From the NCBI GenBank assembly GCA_022661535.1, contig JAKULF010000006.1, positions 372,001 through 436,000 of the forward strand: a stretch of DNA of 64,000 nucleotides, in the 5' to 3' direction. The notes under the pieces are model-generated. The model was not told the DNA's origin, made no database searches, and was given only the letters and a program-made list of their open reading frames with translations. The position numbers were made by a program, and so were the translations under genes. Positions 1-10,249 of this stretch are shown here, one piece after another. Source of the stretch: Eutypa lata (Eukaryota; Ascomycota; Sordariomycetes; Xylariales; Diatrypaceae). Each line of letters opens with the position of its first letter. Position 1 is the first letter of the stretch.

Positions 1-359
1 CGGACAAGATCCCGAACCTGGCTGTGGTATTGTACGAGCCTATCAAGCCGGACGACCCGTTCGGCAGGCAGATGGTGTCGAACCTGGCGGCGAGGCGCAT
101 ACGTATGCCGACGCTGGATGTGTACAAGGACGCTAAGGGCCAGCAGGCGCGGCTGAGGGACGCGGGCTTCGAGCAGGTCGAGACGATGTCGGTTGAGGAT
201 ATATGGCGGTCCTGGATCCCCGAGGGGGAGAAGGAGAGGGTGGATGGCCTGGAAGGGTTGGATGAGGTCGAGGAGTGGAATCTTCTCGCTGCGCATTACA
301 TAGTCGCGTGGGCTTGGAGGGGGCAAGGATTTGAGGGCTGGAATAGTGGTGCGAGTTAA
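1..359 (+). CDS. PPM1: Leucine carboxyl methyltransferase (PPM1/LCMT1), 3' part
   Basis: C-terminal part of the S-adenosylmethionine-dependent enzyme that methylates the C-terminal leucine of the PP2A catalytic subunit in the cytosol, which controls phosphatase holoenzyme assembly. The open frame enters from the left edge (first full codon at base 3), so the start and the SAM-binding core lie outside the window. What remains shows the family's late block: [19 protein letters not shown], then a Q-x-x-RL-x-x-AGF segment and the closing GLDEVEEW...HYIVAW region ending in WRG. About 118 residues are visible, with no intron in this part. It converges on spt3 across a 318-bp gap. The family call rests on remembered conservation and is strong. 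Confidence 0.9.
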   Translation, partial: DKIPNLAVVLYEPIKPDDPFGRQMVSNLAARRIRMPTLDVYKDAKGQQARLRDAGFEQVETMSVEDIWRSWIPEGEKERVDGLEGLDEVEEWNLLAAHYIVAWAWRGQGFEGWNSGAS

Positions 360-677
360 GACCAGATAGAGCGCCGGAGGTATCATATCTCGCCGTCAAA
401 CACTAAGTCACCATTCGCGATGTAACGAGTCACCATAAGATATAGCGCTTGATTCCATTACATGAGCATTGCTTCATCTATTGCCTAATAATGCTAAAAG
501 TCCAATGATACCAAGTGATAATATCTGCAAACCGTGAACGCCTTTCCAACCAGGGTATACCGAGCGGCCCAAAAAAAAAAAAAAAAAGAGCGCATCCAAT
601 TCACCACCTTCTCCTTGCCCCAATGATGTCTGCCTTGTGAACGACGGCCTCCGTAACCTTTCTTCTTCGCCGCCAAC
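360..677. other. Intergenic gap between convergent genes
   Basis: Shared 3' region of PPM1 and spt3. The only clear feature is a run of 17 A at 571-587. Read on the minus strand it is a T-run about 90 bases past the spt3 stop codon. No gene seen. Confidence 0.6.
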
Positions 678-1667
678 TTAAAATAGTTTCAAGTTTGTCT
701 TCAGTTGCAACCGCGAACCGTTCAGCATAGCTCTCGACTTGATAGGCCGCGTCTGGAGCCGGCGGAACGCTTCCTGGACGTGGCGGGTTTCGACAGGGGC
801 TCTCCCCTCGCTGGGGGGATCGAAGAGGCCCTGAGGCGCGAGCTTCCGCTTCTTGGTCCCATTAGTGCCGTTCTCGCCGCCGCTGCGCTCCTTCCATAGG
901 TCCTCCTGCTCCTTGATCTTGAGGGCCTCTTCCGTCAGGGTCTGGACCATCTCGAAAGTGAGGAAGCCCAGGATGTCGACAATGTCGTCGGACGGCTTGC
1001 TGTCCGTCACGATGCCGAACCCGGCCCACTCCCGGAACCGCTTGCCCTTGCGGTAGGTGAACGAGGCCTGCCGGTACTCGGACCAGGTCACGTACTCCTC
1101 GCGCGTCATGGCCTTGGTGCGCTCGTCGGCCTTCTGCAGGCGCTGCAGGGTGATGAAGTTCATCTCCTCCTCCTCCTCGTCCTCCTCGTCGTCGCGCTCG
1201 GGGACCTCCTGGCTGTAGAACGACGAGGGCTCCCAGGGCAGCTTGACCTTGGCCTTCTTGTTCTTCTTGGCGGCCTCCTCAACGACGGGGCCCCCGGGCA
1301 TGGCGCCGCCGGGGCCGCCGACGCCGCCGGTCGGGTCGTCGGCCACGCCCAGGTCGGCCTCGCCGCCCTTCTCGTCCGAGTCCTTGGCGCTCTTGCGCAC
1401 GTCCTTCCACGACAGGAAGGTCCGCAGCCGCGACACCTTGGGCGCGTCGTCCCGGATCTGGAAGATCAGGTCGTTGATGGTGATGGTGCGCACGCCGCGC
1501 CGCGCCGCCAGCTCCGTGCACGCCCGCAGCATCTCGATCACCTGCTGCCGCACGATCTCCTCGATCATCGCCGTCGTCTCGACCGACGGCTCCCCCGTCT
1601 CCCCCGACACGTACATCATCTGCTGGATCTCCTGCCGGTACTTGTGCTGCTTGTTGCTGTCCCCCAT
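678..1667 (-). CDS. spt3: SAGA complex subunit Spt3
   Basis: Transcription-initiation subunit of the SAGA coactivator that helps load TBP at TATA promoters in the nucleus. The 329-residue intronless protein has the two-histone-fold layout of Spt3. The N-terminal TAF13-like fold is at about residues 8-95, with [20 protein letters not shown] and [14 protein letters not shown]. An acidic linker [10 protein letters not shown] follows near residue 160. The TAF11-like fold spans about residues 225-310, from [18 protein letters not shown] to [10 protein letters not shown]. Length matches the family (about 330-340). The ATG is followed at once by the conserved YRQEIQQMM block, so the start is secure. 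A Gly/Pro/Ala stretch near residues 105-130 is lineage-specific. Codon use is strongly GC at third positions. Confidence 0.95.
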   Translation of the reverse strand: MGDSNKQHKYRQEIQQMMYVSGETGEPSVETTAMIEEIVRQQVIEMLRACTELAARRGVRTITINDLIFQIRDDAPKVSRLRTFLSWKDVRKSAKDSDEKGGEADLGVADDPTGGVGGPGGAMPGGPVVEEAAKKNKKAKVKLPWEPSSFYSQEVPERDDEEDEEEEEMNFITLQRLQKADERTKAMTREEYVTWSEYRQASFTYRKGKRFREWAGFGIVTDSKPSDDIVDILGFLTFEMVQTLTEEALKIKEQEDLWKERSGGENGTNGTKKRKLAPQGLFDPPSEGRAPVETRHVQEAFRRLQTRPIKSRAMLNGSRLQLKTNLKLF

Positions 1668-1708
1668 CTTGACGAATTGAGTTGGTGAGAAACGCGGATA
1701 GATCCTTA

Positions 1709-1767
1709 TGAAGAGAAAGGGAAAGAAAGAGAGAGAGTGTGTGTGTGCGTGTGGCGCGCGCGTGTGA
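1709..1767. repeat. GA-tract running into alternating GT/GC tract
   Basis: Directly upstream of spt3. On the coding (minus) strand this is an alternating purine-pyrimidine GT/CG stretch followed by a CT-rich stretch, typical of fungal 5' leaders. The alternating part has Z-DNA-forming composition. Confidence 0.6.
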
Positions 1768-1858
1768 GCAGCGACGGAACAATGGAGCGAATGAGTTGGA
1801 ATAGCACCACCTGAGTCGGTCGGCGATCCCCAAACAACGCAAAGAACCCAAAATATAG

Positions 1859-1864
1859 CTTATA
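1859..1864 (-). promoter_or_regulatory. Possible TATA box of spt3
   Basis: TATAAG on the minus strand, about 190 bases upstream of the spt3 start codon and ahead of the CT-rich leader. Placement is plausible but unproven. Confidence 0.3.
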
Positions 1865-2960
1865 AACTGCGCCTGTCCCTAAAAACTAGTTATGTAATGC
1901 TATTATGAGAATAAAAATGGTGAATCCAACTTATTCCGATATAAATGTATACATTAGTTAGAGATTCTGTAGGCCGCAATTGAATTGAAGGCTTTGGATT
2001 CGGCATCGCACTCTTGGACGGAATATGTGGAGAAATTATAATTAGTGCTAACTTCAAATAGGCTAAGGGCGGTTAAGGCTATGTGGGGTATATAATGGGG
2101 CTGGCTAGTTGCGTTGCTTAAGTAATCACAGACTTGGCGAAGTTAATTAGTTCGTTAAAGCTCTACGAAGTACTTCGTACTCTGTAGGTATGTCAAAGTT
2201 CTTCAAACAAATAAGTTAAGAATATGGGAATGCTTGTGAGTTTACTGATTCAAAGCAAGAACTTCTCTTGAAGTTGACATTAAGGAAAGTCTGATATTTA
2301 CCATTTCGGAATCTTCGGTAAGGATACTACCTTGGCTCAAGCTCCCAAGTTCCTCAGCCTCAGGGGCCGCCTAATCATCCAGCTCTCCCTCAGTGGCGTT
2401 GTCTAATTGAGTTACATCGAAGCGTCAAATATCATATTTTCGACTGCGTCGTACGAACTCATCTTTATTTATATGTCTGTCTAGTGTTTCATTTCAAATA
2501 AGTTCAGCAAATGCCGTGAGGCTGATGAGGTAATCCCACGTGCCATAGTCATGGAACCGTTAGAGCCGCGACGCAGGGTAGCACGCGGAAGGTATGTACA
2601 TGTGATCGCCTCCCGAGAGCATACCTAAAAGTACGTACGCCTATTTTCTCGGGCTATGCTCTTGTCGCCCATTCTTTTCTATAATCTTTAATATATTTTG
2701 AGTCGATTGCCTTTTTTAAATTGGTTCATACATTCCTAGCACGTACAAACTACGCGGCTACCAGTCACTATTTATGGCAACTATGTGTGTTCATTGGCTC
2801 TCGAAGGCGCCAGGCCCCTGGGAGGTCTGGTCTGACGACCAACAAAACACGAGGATCATCAGCCTTCTTTGTCTAGAAATCAGATGAGTACAAGTTTCGT
2901 CTGATATAACATTCCGAACTATGAAACGGGTCAATTGCCAACTCTTAAAGTTTGATGAGA
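1865..2960. other. Intergenic region, no gene seen
   Basis: About 1.1 kb of moderately AT-rich sequence between divergent spt3 and the gene at 3094. Open frames are short and unrecognised. No RNA gene or clear repeat was found. Confidence 0.5.
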
Positions 2961-2966
2961 TATAAG
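2961..2966 (+). promoter_or_regulatory. TATA box for the gene at 3094
   Basis: TATAAG lies 133 bases upstream of the ATG at 3094 but only 16 bases before the upstream in-frame ATG at 2977. A transcript started from this box would begin after 2977, which favours 3094 as the real start. Confidence 0.45.
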
Positions 2967-3093
2967 TAGAGGAGTCATGCACCTAAACTATTGCACAGAA
3001 AGTTTCCCGATATGCTTACCTACTCAACTCTACCAACATATTACAACCTACCCCCCTCATATCATCTTTCTCATCCAGTGGATAGTCTATAGA

Positions 3094-3969
3094 ATGGATC
3101 ACATCCAAAAAGGGTTTCCCAAAAATGTCTATTCACACCAATTGACTTCTCCTTGGCCTTGGAACGAGCCAAGATTGCTGCACATGCACGATGATGATGA
3201 TTGTTGTCTAATCAACACCCTTGTCACCGCAGAGGTCATCATATCTGACCGTAGAGGCTCCTTCTATTACTTTACTTCAGACCTTCTCAACTCCAACGTC
3301 TACAAAGACTTCGAAAAGCCCAATCCCCATTTCTCCAGGGTCAACCTAGTGGAGATCGCAGGTGGAGGCGGAAGCTGCGTCCGGGTCGGTACTATCAACG
3401 AGCAATTCGGTCCGTCGATGAACAACAATTTCATCTTAGTCCAAATCGACAAGGACCAACCTTCGAAAGACCAACACTCGGTGGCTCAATACTCTGAGGG
3501 TCTACGAAACAACGCAATCACCATCTATGATCTTATGGAGAATTGTCAGATGCCCGAGGCACACCATCAGTGTGTGTACAGTGTGCAGTCCGGTGGAATG
3601 AACGTCTTTTCACAACCTCTTACGGGTTCTCAGAATACAAAGCTCCATTACATCAAGAAATTCCCTGAAACGCAATTGGTAGCAATGCATTTCAGGGAAG
3701 GAGTCGGGTACGGTATGAAGACGTTGGGGCCTGGGGATAAGGGCACCAAACGGACGTTACGATCCAACGATGCGGGCCTCTGGGTTCGTATCCAGGGCGC
3801 AACCGAACCTCGGTCCGGGGCTACTCCACCGCGGCCTGGGAAGCCAGGCTGTAGGCTTTTGGGTCATGTGGCTTGCATTAACGACACGGATATAGATGGC
3901 ACTGATGGTGAGGTACTGGTACAGCCCTTTTCGGATATCTTGGAGGGTCTTGCTGAGTGCTTGGGATAG
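3094..3969 (+). CDS. Hypothetical protein, 291 aa, unrecognised
   Basis: I do not recognise this protein. The frame is open from 2977, but the first 39 codons read like a pyrimidine-rich 5' leader and fall too close to the TATA box at 2961, so I place the start at the ATG at 3094. The protein is soluble, with no signal peptide or membrane segment. It opens MDHIQKGFPKNVYS, has an acidic run HDDDD near residue 33, a Gly-rich AGGGGSC near residue 90 and mixed alpha/beta-looking sequence after that. There is no intron. Third-position GC is lower than in spt3. The next gene (4734) is also unrecognised, on the same strand and TATA-driven, which suggests a lineage-restricted pair, but I could not see convincing sequence similarity between them. 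Confidence 0.65.
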   Translation: MDHIQKGFPKNVYSHQLTSPWPWNEPRLLHMHDDDDCCLINTLVTAEVIISDRRGSFYYFTSDLLNSNVYKDFEKPNPHFSRVNLVEIAGGGGSCVRVGTINEQFGPSMNNNFILVQIDKDQPSKDQHSVAQYSEGLRNNAITIYDLMENCQMPEAHHQCVYSVQSGGMNVFSQPLTGSQNTKLHYIKKFPETQLVAMHFREGVGYGMKTLGPGDKGTKRTLRSNDAGLWVRIQGATEPRSGATPPRPGKPGCRLLGHVACINDTDIDGTDGEVLVQPFSDILEGLAECLG

Positions 3970-4544
3970 GTTGAGCGAGGTTGGGGACAAGGACACCGAA
4001 CATGTTCACTATACGAGCGGAGGGTGATCATTATGGGAGATGAGGAGAGCTATAAAGCGGTTCGGTCTACATCCGCCTTCACTTCTGTTACACTGTAGTT
4101 GTTTTTTACGAGAGAATTAATAAGAAATCGGTTTAAAGATGGAAGTCAGTACTGGTTTTGGCTGTTTTAGTCCTAATATGCCCCTTTGGCCGAGCGTCTC
4201 ATGGGCTTCAAGGCTACATGTAGCTCGAATACCAGAGTAGAATAGAGGTGGCCTAAGCTGCAAAGGTGTCATCGACACTTTGCCCATCTACTCTTTCTAT
4301 ATACCTCCCGAGTGTAGTCTTTTCTTTTTCTTCCTTCTTTTCTTTTGCGTCCTGAACCGGTACAATATGTTGGGTTCAAAAACGATGTATATATGTGTGA
4401 TCAGGAATTCTTTCACTGTTACTAAATGAGAAATTGCCACCTGCCCATTTTTTAGTAGAGTCATATATCTCCTATACATTCCAGTCTCTAGCAAATACGT
4501 GACTCAAAAATATGTTGTGAATTTAGTCAGGGGAAGGCCTTTGT
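3970..4544. other. Intergenic region, no gene seen
   Basis: Spacer between two unrecognised same-strand genes. It contains a CT-rich tract at about 4318-4345 and nothing else recognisable. Confidence 0.5.
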
Positions 4545-4550
4545 TATAAA
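4545..4550 (+). promoter_or_regulatory. TATA box for the gene at 4734
   Basis: TATAAA followed by a G-run, 189 bases upstream of the preferred ATG at 4734. The earlier in-frame ATG at 4566 is only 16 bases past the box, so it is probably upstream of the transcription start. Confidence 0.45.
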
Positions 4551-4733
4551 GGGGGGTAGTATCCTATGGGCCGACTCATCATGTTATATTATAATCTTTG
4601 GTTCTTAAATAAAGAAGGATATAGTTCAATAGACCAACAAATACCTTATGCATATATTCGCCTCCTCAAAACTCCTTGCCTACATGATATTCTAAGACTG
4701 GCTGAGCTCATCAATCAACGAAAAAAACACGAG

Positions 4734-5984
4734 ATGACTTCTGAATCCAACTTACCCGACCAGCCCAATCCAGACTATGTCTACTCTCGTCTTCATTCCC
4801 AAGAAGAGGTGACCTTCTACCTGCACCCACTACCATCTCTACACCTCCATGAGGGGGACAAGTGCTTACCAGACCTCCACATCAAATCAGGGTGCCTGGT
4901 CTGCAGGGACGACGCGTTCTACTTTTTGGAACCGGGAGCGCTGAACCCCAAAGAGAACAACAGCAAGCCGCCGCAGAAGCTGCAGAAAGGGGCCCAGAGC
5001 CCTCACCAGTCCCACGTCTCCTGTACTAGAGTTGGGGAAGTAGCATCCTGCGTCGAAGGCCAAGAATGTGTCCACCGATTTGGATATGATAAGGTTATAG
5101 ATTCTGTTGCTGAGTTTGACAGCATCTATGTCCGCCTGAATACCCCGTCTATCGCGGCCACCATGAGTAATGATAGTTGTGATACGGGTATCCAGATAGA
5201 AAGGGTCACCCCGACTATCCCTGGTTTCTTCTTCTTCTCCATGGGGGACGCGGCTATGTCGCTTCACGACCTTGTGGAGCGTGCAATCCTTGTGCCAGCG
5301 GCGATGAAGTCCGATAACACCGGGTTCACCTTCGAATACAATGCCGATGGCTATGGTTATGGTCATGAGGAGTTCCTGACTGGCAACTATCGAGCTCTAG
5401 AGAAGAATATTGACACCGTTCCGGATATGGTGTTTGAGATCACAGGCCGGTTTCGGCTACCAGAGGTTGAGAATATTTCATTTACAAAGGACGAGGATCA
5501 AGTCGACGAACAGTCTCCGCCAAAGTCGTGGGTCATCAGTACGGCCGCACCTGAGGTTCGCGATCCCTCGACTCCCTACCCCTCGTTCGAGGCTACGGAG
5601 GTCAAGCGCCGATACGAAAAGCTACTTGAGAACGACACTCCATCCACAAAGGACGACGAACAAGTCTACGAACAGCGCCCGATCAAGCGGAAGCGACTGC
5701 TAGAGGAAGTTGAACTCTTGTCTGATGAGGTTACTTCGTCTATGGAGGACAATGAGCAAAGCCACGGACAGCCTCCGTCGATGTCATCTGTCATCGCTAC
5801 GACCGCGTCTGAGGCTCCCGATCCCTTGATTCCCTACCCCTGGTTCAAGGCTTTGGGCATGGTGGATGATGCAATGGGCTACCGGTTCCCGACGCTAGGG
5901 TTCCGCTCCACGAAGCAGCTCTATCGGATCATGTTGGAAGAATCCCGTCCCGTAGGTGATGCAGGGACTGAAGTCTTAGACTAG
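4734..5984 (+). CDS. Hypothetical protein with C-terminal degenerate repeats, 416 aa
   Basis: Not recognised. The frame is open from 4566, but TATA placement favours the ATG at 4734 (MTSESNLPDQPNPDYVYSR). There is no signal peptide or membrane helix. Residues 1-245 look globular, with pairs of cysteines such as CLVC and an aromatic patch GFFFF. From about residue 249 the protein becomes acidic and repetitive. A unit with the pattern K-D-[ED]-x-Q-x-x-[EG]-Q-x-P followed by a V-I-[SA]-T...DP...PYP block occurs clearly twice (about 249-290 and 335-375), with a truncated copy between (about 304-321) that carries a basic IKRKR cluster, a possible nuclear signal. The repeats suggest internal duplication. 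No neighbour gives a functional clue. Confidence 0.6.
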   Translation: MTSESNLPDQPNPDYVYSRLHSQEEVTFYLHPLPSLHLHEGDKCLPDLHIKSGCLVCRDDAFYFLEPGALNPKENNSKPPQKLQKGAQSPHQSHVSCTRVGEVASCVEGQECVHRFGYDKVIDSVAEFDSIYVRLNTPSIAATMSNDSCDTGIQIERVTPTIPGFFFFSMGDAAMSLHDLVERAILVPAAMKSDNTGFTFEYNADGYGYGHEEFLTGNYRALEKNIDTVPDMVFEITGRFRLPEVENISFTKDEDQVDEQSPPKSWVISTAAPEVRDPSTPYPSFEATEVKRRYEKLLENDTPSTKDDEQVYEQRPIKRKRLLEEVELLSDEVTSSMEDNEQSHGQPPSMSSVIATTASEAPDPLIPYPWFKALGMVDDAMGYRFPTLGFRSTKQLYRIMLEESRPVGDAGTEVLD

Positions 5985-6377
5985 CTTATGAAGGTTAAAC
6001 TGGGAGGAGGCAACTGCGGGCGGGGGGATTCAAGAGTTAAGGTACAACAGTTCATAAAAGCCAGCTACATATGTATGTTGTGATACGGGTTGTAAGTAAT
6101 ACTCAAGCTCGAGAGAGATACTTCTCTAGCAGTAGTTTTAGAACAGAGTGGGCTATTCTTCTATATACCAATTTTGTTATCTTTAACGTCTGGAATGGTG
6201 CTGTAAGTCCACCTACAATGGCGGAGATGCTCCCTCCACCCCCTTTTCCCATTTCATATGAATCAAGACAACAAGATCCAAGTCGCATTAGCAATTAATT
6301 CCGCAACCCTTTTATTTCTACATGTTAAGCTCTAGCTACCCATGTATTATAATATCATCGTGATTGTCTCCAGTCAT
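5985..6377. other. Intergenic gap between convergent genes
   Basis: Shared 3' region of the repeat-bearing hypothetical gene and the MFS transporter. No gene or structured element seen. Confidence 0.5.
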
Positions 6378-7946
6378 TTAGGATGTTGTGGTATCTATAT
6401 TTGCTTCATGACGTTGAGCCCTCCACACTCTCCCCCATTTATTCAAAGCTATCGTAGCGCCAATACAGGTGGTTGCATCAAGAACCCCGAGGAATGTGAA
6501 CGTCCAACCATACCCTATAGCATTGACTAAGAGATCTAAGACGGCTACTAGGATGCCGGCAAGGGTACATCTTATGATATTCTTTGATGCTGCGGCGGCC
6601 CCTGTCTTCTCCGGGAAGATATCTACAATGAGAGCTCCATACGTCTGATGAAGCGTAGTACATCTGCACCCAATGAATGCCTGGAAGACCAAAGGGACGG
6701 CTGGGTGGACCTTGGCTTCCACAATCCAGCCGTACCCTACAATCAAGCCGACTGACATTAGGATAATAGACATAGACCCCCGCGATCGAGCTCGTTCGAT
6801 CGGGAAATTCCTCATATTATCACCGCGGACGCGATCAATAGGGAAGCCTGTCTGCCTCGCTACGTGTTTATAATTCCAGTCCATCAGCCGTCCCGCTACA
6901 AAACCAGCGACGATAACCCCGACTCCACCAGCAAGGAAGCAAATACCAACTTCTAAGGGGTTGAAGCCATATTGAGCGCTGAAAATGGGAGAAATCGAGG
7001 TTTGGACACAAAACCATACAGCCGACGGAGATCCAGCAAGCCAAAGGACAAGGAATGTGTCAGCATAGAAAACGATTCGAAGTGCTGGCCATAAGTTCGG
7101 CATTCTGGTTTCCCCCCGTCCCGCTCTCCCGATGTTCACCTCCGATTGCAATTCTAATTCCCTTTCTCTTCTTTTATGCTGCGCTTGTTCTTCGCCTCGT
7201 AGTGAATATTTGAATGATGGCACCATATTGTTCTCCGTGAAGACATTTTGCCAAGTCCTCCAAATGCCCTGCGCTGGCACTGCCCCGTTTCCGACGATGG
7301 ACCGTCCAGTCTCCGGCATCGCCCATCCGATGAGTAGGGTTGCCGACCCGCCAAAGATGAGGAGTGTGCGGAAACACCATCTCGGATCCCCAGAAGCCAA
7401 GGCAAGGCCACCGCCGATGATAGGGCCGATGCAAGGACCAATGTTCGTAATAGTCAGTAAAGGGGAGAGGAAAGCTCCTCGTTCAGAGTGAACTATGACA
7501 TCCGCAACGCTTGCATAAGCAAGCGACACTATCCCCGAGGCACCTACACTCTGAAAAGCTCGGAAGATCAGCAGAGCAGGGTAGTTGCGGTCAACAATGG
7601 ATAATCCTAAGGAAGCAAACGTGAAAATGACGAAGGTGGCAAGATACACCGGTCTTCGGCCCCAGGAATCAGATAATGGGGACCAAAATGACGGCACGAT
7701 GCCCTGAACGATGATATACACCGTAATTGTGAGGTTTATGGCTTGGACTGAGACTTCGTACCGGTCGGCTAAGAGGTCGATGAGGGGGAAGTAGATGTTT
7801 GCTGTTAACGAGGACGCCAAAGCCAAATATCCCAGCAAAATCACAAGAAGCCGGCGATCGCGCGCACTCCATACCGTGTATCGATTCTGGACTAAGTGCT
7901 GAACATCGTCACGCCTATCCGATTCTAAGCCTTTCTTTGCATCCAT
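6378..7946 (-). CDS. MFS drug:H+ antiporter (DHA1-type), 522 aa
   Basis: Predicted plasma-membrane proton-coupled exporter of the major facilitator superfamily. Twelve hydrophobic segments are visible. TM1 begins near residue 33 (LLVILLGYLALASSLTANIY). Motif A between TM2 and TM3 is SDSWGRRPVY at 92-101, and a GPCIGPIIGG-type motif C is in TM5. A long charged loop (about residues 245-290) separates the two six-helix halves. An in-frame ATG 12 codons upstream exists, but the ATG at 7946 starts a normal hydrophilic tail (MDAKKGLES), so I chose it. The gene is intronless. The set of motifs fits the Qdr/Aqr-like drug exporters better than sugar transporters, but the substrate cannot be read from sequence. 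It is not in an obvious biosynthetic cluster. Confidence 0.88.
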   Translation of the reverse strand: MDAKKGLESDRRDDVQHLVQNRYTVWSARDRRLLVILLGYLALASSLTANIYFPLIDLLADRYEVSVQAINLTITVYIIVQGIVPSFWSPLSDSWGRRPVYLATFVIFTFASLGLSIVDRNYPALLIFRAFQSVGASGIVSLAYASVADVIVHSERGAFLSPLLTITNIGPCIGPIIGGGLALASGDPRWCFRTLLIFGGSATLLIGWAMPETGRSIVGNGAVPAQGIWRTWQNVFTENNMVPSFKYSLRGEEQAQHKRRERELELQSEVNIGRAGRGETRMPNLWPALRIVFYADTFLVLWLAGSPSAVWFCVQTSISPIFSAQYGFNPLEVGICFLAGGVGVIVAGFVAGRLMDWNYKHVARQTGFPIDRVRGDNMRNFPIERARSRGSMSIILMSVGLIVGYGWIVEAKVHPAVPLVFQAFIGCRCTTLHQTYGALIVDIFPEKTGAAAASKNIIRCTLAGILVAVLDLLVNAIGYGWTFTFLGVLDATTCIGATIALNKWGRVWRAQRHEANIDTTTS

Positions 7947-8837
7947 TTTGGCGAATAGAAAGTACCAAGTCAGGTTGTACAACCTTTGAAAGAACCCCTC
8001 ATTGTGTGTGACAGGGCATCAGTCATAAGACTTTTGTACAAGATGCGGTTTGAAGTCCGCCGGGGGCCGCTACGGGGATAGAGGGGTTCAGCGTTTATCG
8101 GCTGATCAGTACCCCAATTTGACATGCATTGCAACACCAGTAGCAACTGAAGCAGATGCATGGAGTATTTAGTCTAGCACACTTCACATTCTAGTAAGTA
8201 TAACTGCCTAGTTAGGCACCTCAGTATTCAGAACCATATCATATGCTCTCATAGGTACACGACTGGTGCAGTCAATTATTCGATATCAGGATGTCAAAGT
8301 TTGTCTTATTAACGATCCATCATTTGTAGTTGAGGACAGGCCATTTTTAGCCCCAGACAAGCACCAAGCAGCGATATTGACACCACCCAAGTAGATGTCA
8401 ATTTTAAACATGTATACTTGTCGCTAGGATTTGCTATTTATTTTCTTATGTCAATATCACATAATTTCTAAAGCTATCTCGTCTTACCTTAAACTTGAGT
8501 AATATGTAATTCCCTGCTAACCAAATTCGTACATGGCACTATGCCTTTTCAAAGCAGATGAGATCATGTCATGGCATAAGCTCCGATAATGAGCTGCTTC
8601 ATTGAGAGTTTTGGGTACCATACCAGATATCATGCTGAAGTGCTCACCAGCAGTTATGTCTTTATATACCACAGTGTTCTTTTATCGTGAAGCATAATTA
8701 TAAGTTTCTACAAGTGATATAAATCCCGCATGCTTATACTATAGACATAGTTCCGATATACGAGTGATGAGAAATCTGACTAGCATAGGCTTTCCATTTG
8801 CCACCGCGGATGTTGCGGTCCAAAAGAACACACCGTC
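7947..8837. other. Intergenic region, no gene seen
   Basis: About 890 bases upstream of the MFS gene and downstream of the kinase-like gene. AT-rich, with only short unrecognised frames. Confidence 0.5.
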
Positions 8838-10249
8838 CTAGACACTCATCTTCGCCCTCTCCTTGAGATAGCCTTCGTAACCATGTGGGAACTTGGCTAT
8901 GAGCTCCCTCATTGTATCCTTCGCGCTATTCATATATCAGTCTAAAAGAAACAAGTTCTTAAATGCGAGCTTGTACTTACAAGCCTCTGCGTCTCAACGT
9001 TCCCGGGTACAATGATGAAGCGTGAAGGTCGAATCTCCTGCTTGAGGTTAGCGAATCTAAAACTTGAACTAGTAGAAGACTCCGGGGCGTACAATCGATA
9101 TAAGAGCCCTCTATACTTGAAGTCCTCCGCGGGTTCAGTCACAGGGAAGTGCTTGATGTATTCGGCGATATACTCATCCGTCATTTTGTGGCGAGGCGCC
9201 CACCACGGTGCCATCTCATACTCATTATGCGCATAGAAGCAGACACCATCAAATATCTTCGGAGATCCAGTACTGACGTCAATTGACGCATTACCATCCC
9301 ATAAGTCACCATGCACGAGACGTGGTGTAAGGGTGCGGCCCTCCGTCTGAAGTGGGCGCAGCAAACGGGGAATGATCTTTGTCATAATGTCCTCGCGCAG
9401 CGCATAGAGCTCTGCATCTGGTCCATGTGTTTCTTCCTCCATATCAAATACGGTCTTCAATCCCTTCGAGAAGCACTCCTCCCAACTTTCACTTGGAGGG
9501 AAATACTGAGGATTCCGGCCACTATACGTGACATGGGGCATGCCAAACTTGCCCGTCGGTGAAGCACCCCGTTTATGCATCTCTGCTAAGAGCTCTGGAA
9601 AATCATAGAGATCCGGAATGTCCTCTGACATCTCACAGAACCGGCATACGAAGAAGTACGTGTCAGGCTCCTCTAGGTAGGTACCCCATGCGATTGGCTC
9701 AGCCACAATCTCAGGCATGACATCATACAAGGCCTTCATTGACTTGAATTCGGATGATACCATGTTCTTTCCGTGTTCGAACTGATGAACCTAGAGAATT
9801 TATTCGTAAGCAGCCCATAAATGTGTATGGCGGAAGTATCAACTACCTTGATGAAGAAAGGAGTCTCTTCTCCAGCTTCGTTGGTGGCTTCGATCTTGGC
9901 CGTCCGCGCCCAGTATGAAGCGCCACTTGGGGATATCCCATGAACCCTCGTTCCCGCTGGCAGCTCTTTGAACTGCAGTTAGAAGAATATATACATCAGG
10001 TTTGAATGTCATGATGATCTTACTTGCAACGACGCCTTCGTCAACATATTGGATGAGATGGGCAGGAACCGGGGTTTCTTTACTCCACTTATGGTCAATG
10101 GTGATGGGATTGTTCTCTAAGACAATGCGGCGGTTCTGTTCGATAGCCGCTTGAAGCGCAGCGACATTCACAGAATCCAATTTTTCTTCAGCCCGGTTGA
10201 GCTTGCCTACAACAGCTGGAGATGGACTCTGAGAAATCATTTCGGTCAT
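8838..10249 (-). CDS. Fructosamine/ketosamine-3-kinase family protein (four exons)
   Basis: APH-fold kinase of the fructosamine-kinase family, whose members phosphorylate ketosamines on glycated proteins to allow deglycation. Exons on the minus strand: 10249-10024, 9965-9847, 9790-8981, 8918-8838, giving 411 aa. The family pattern is continuous only across the splices: LPAGTRVHGISPSGASYWAR in exon 2, FFIK|VHQFEHGKNMVSSEFK across intron 2. The catalytic HGDLWDGN is at residues 275-282, the metal-site IFD ends at D296 with CFYAHNEYE following, and the tail is FPHGYEGYLKERAK in exon 4. Two boundaries are soft. The exon-2 acceptor (TTCAAAG, 13 nt after a CTAAC) was chosen by frame, and the exon-4 acceptor is one of two options. 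The 75-residue N-terminal exon is longer than I expect for the family. Confidence 0.85.

Noticed and set aside
1279..1851. Long minus-strand frame overlapping spt3 in another frame
   Set aside because: Arg/Ala/Asp-rich product typical of an out-of-frame reading of a GC3-rich gene. The spt3 frame carries all conserved motifs.
2977..3093. Upstream in-frame start for the gene at 3094
   Set aside because: It is only 16 bases after a TATA box and the extra 39 codons look like a pyrimidine-rich leader.
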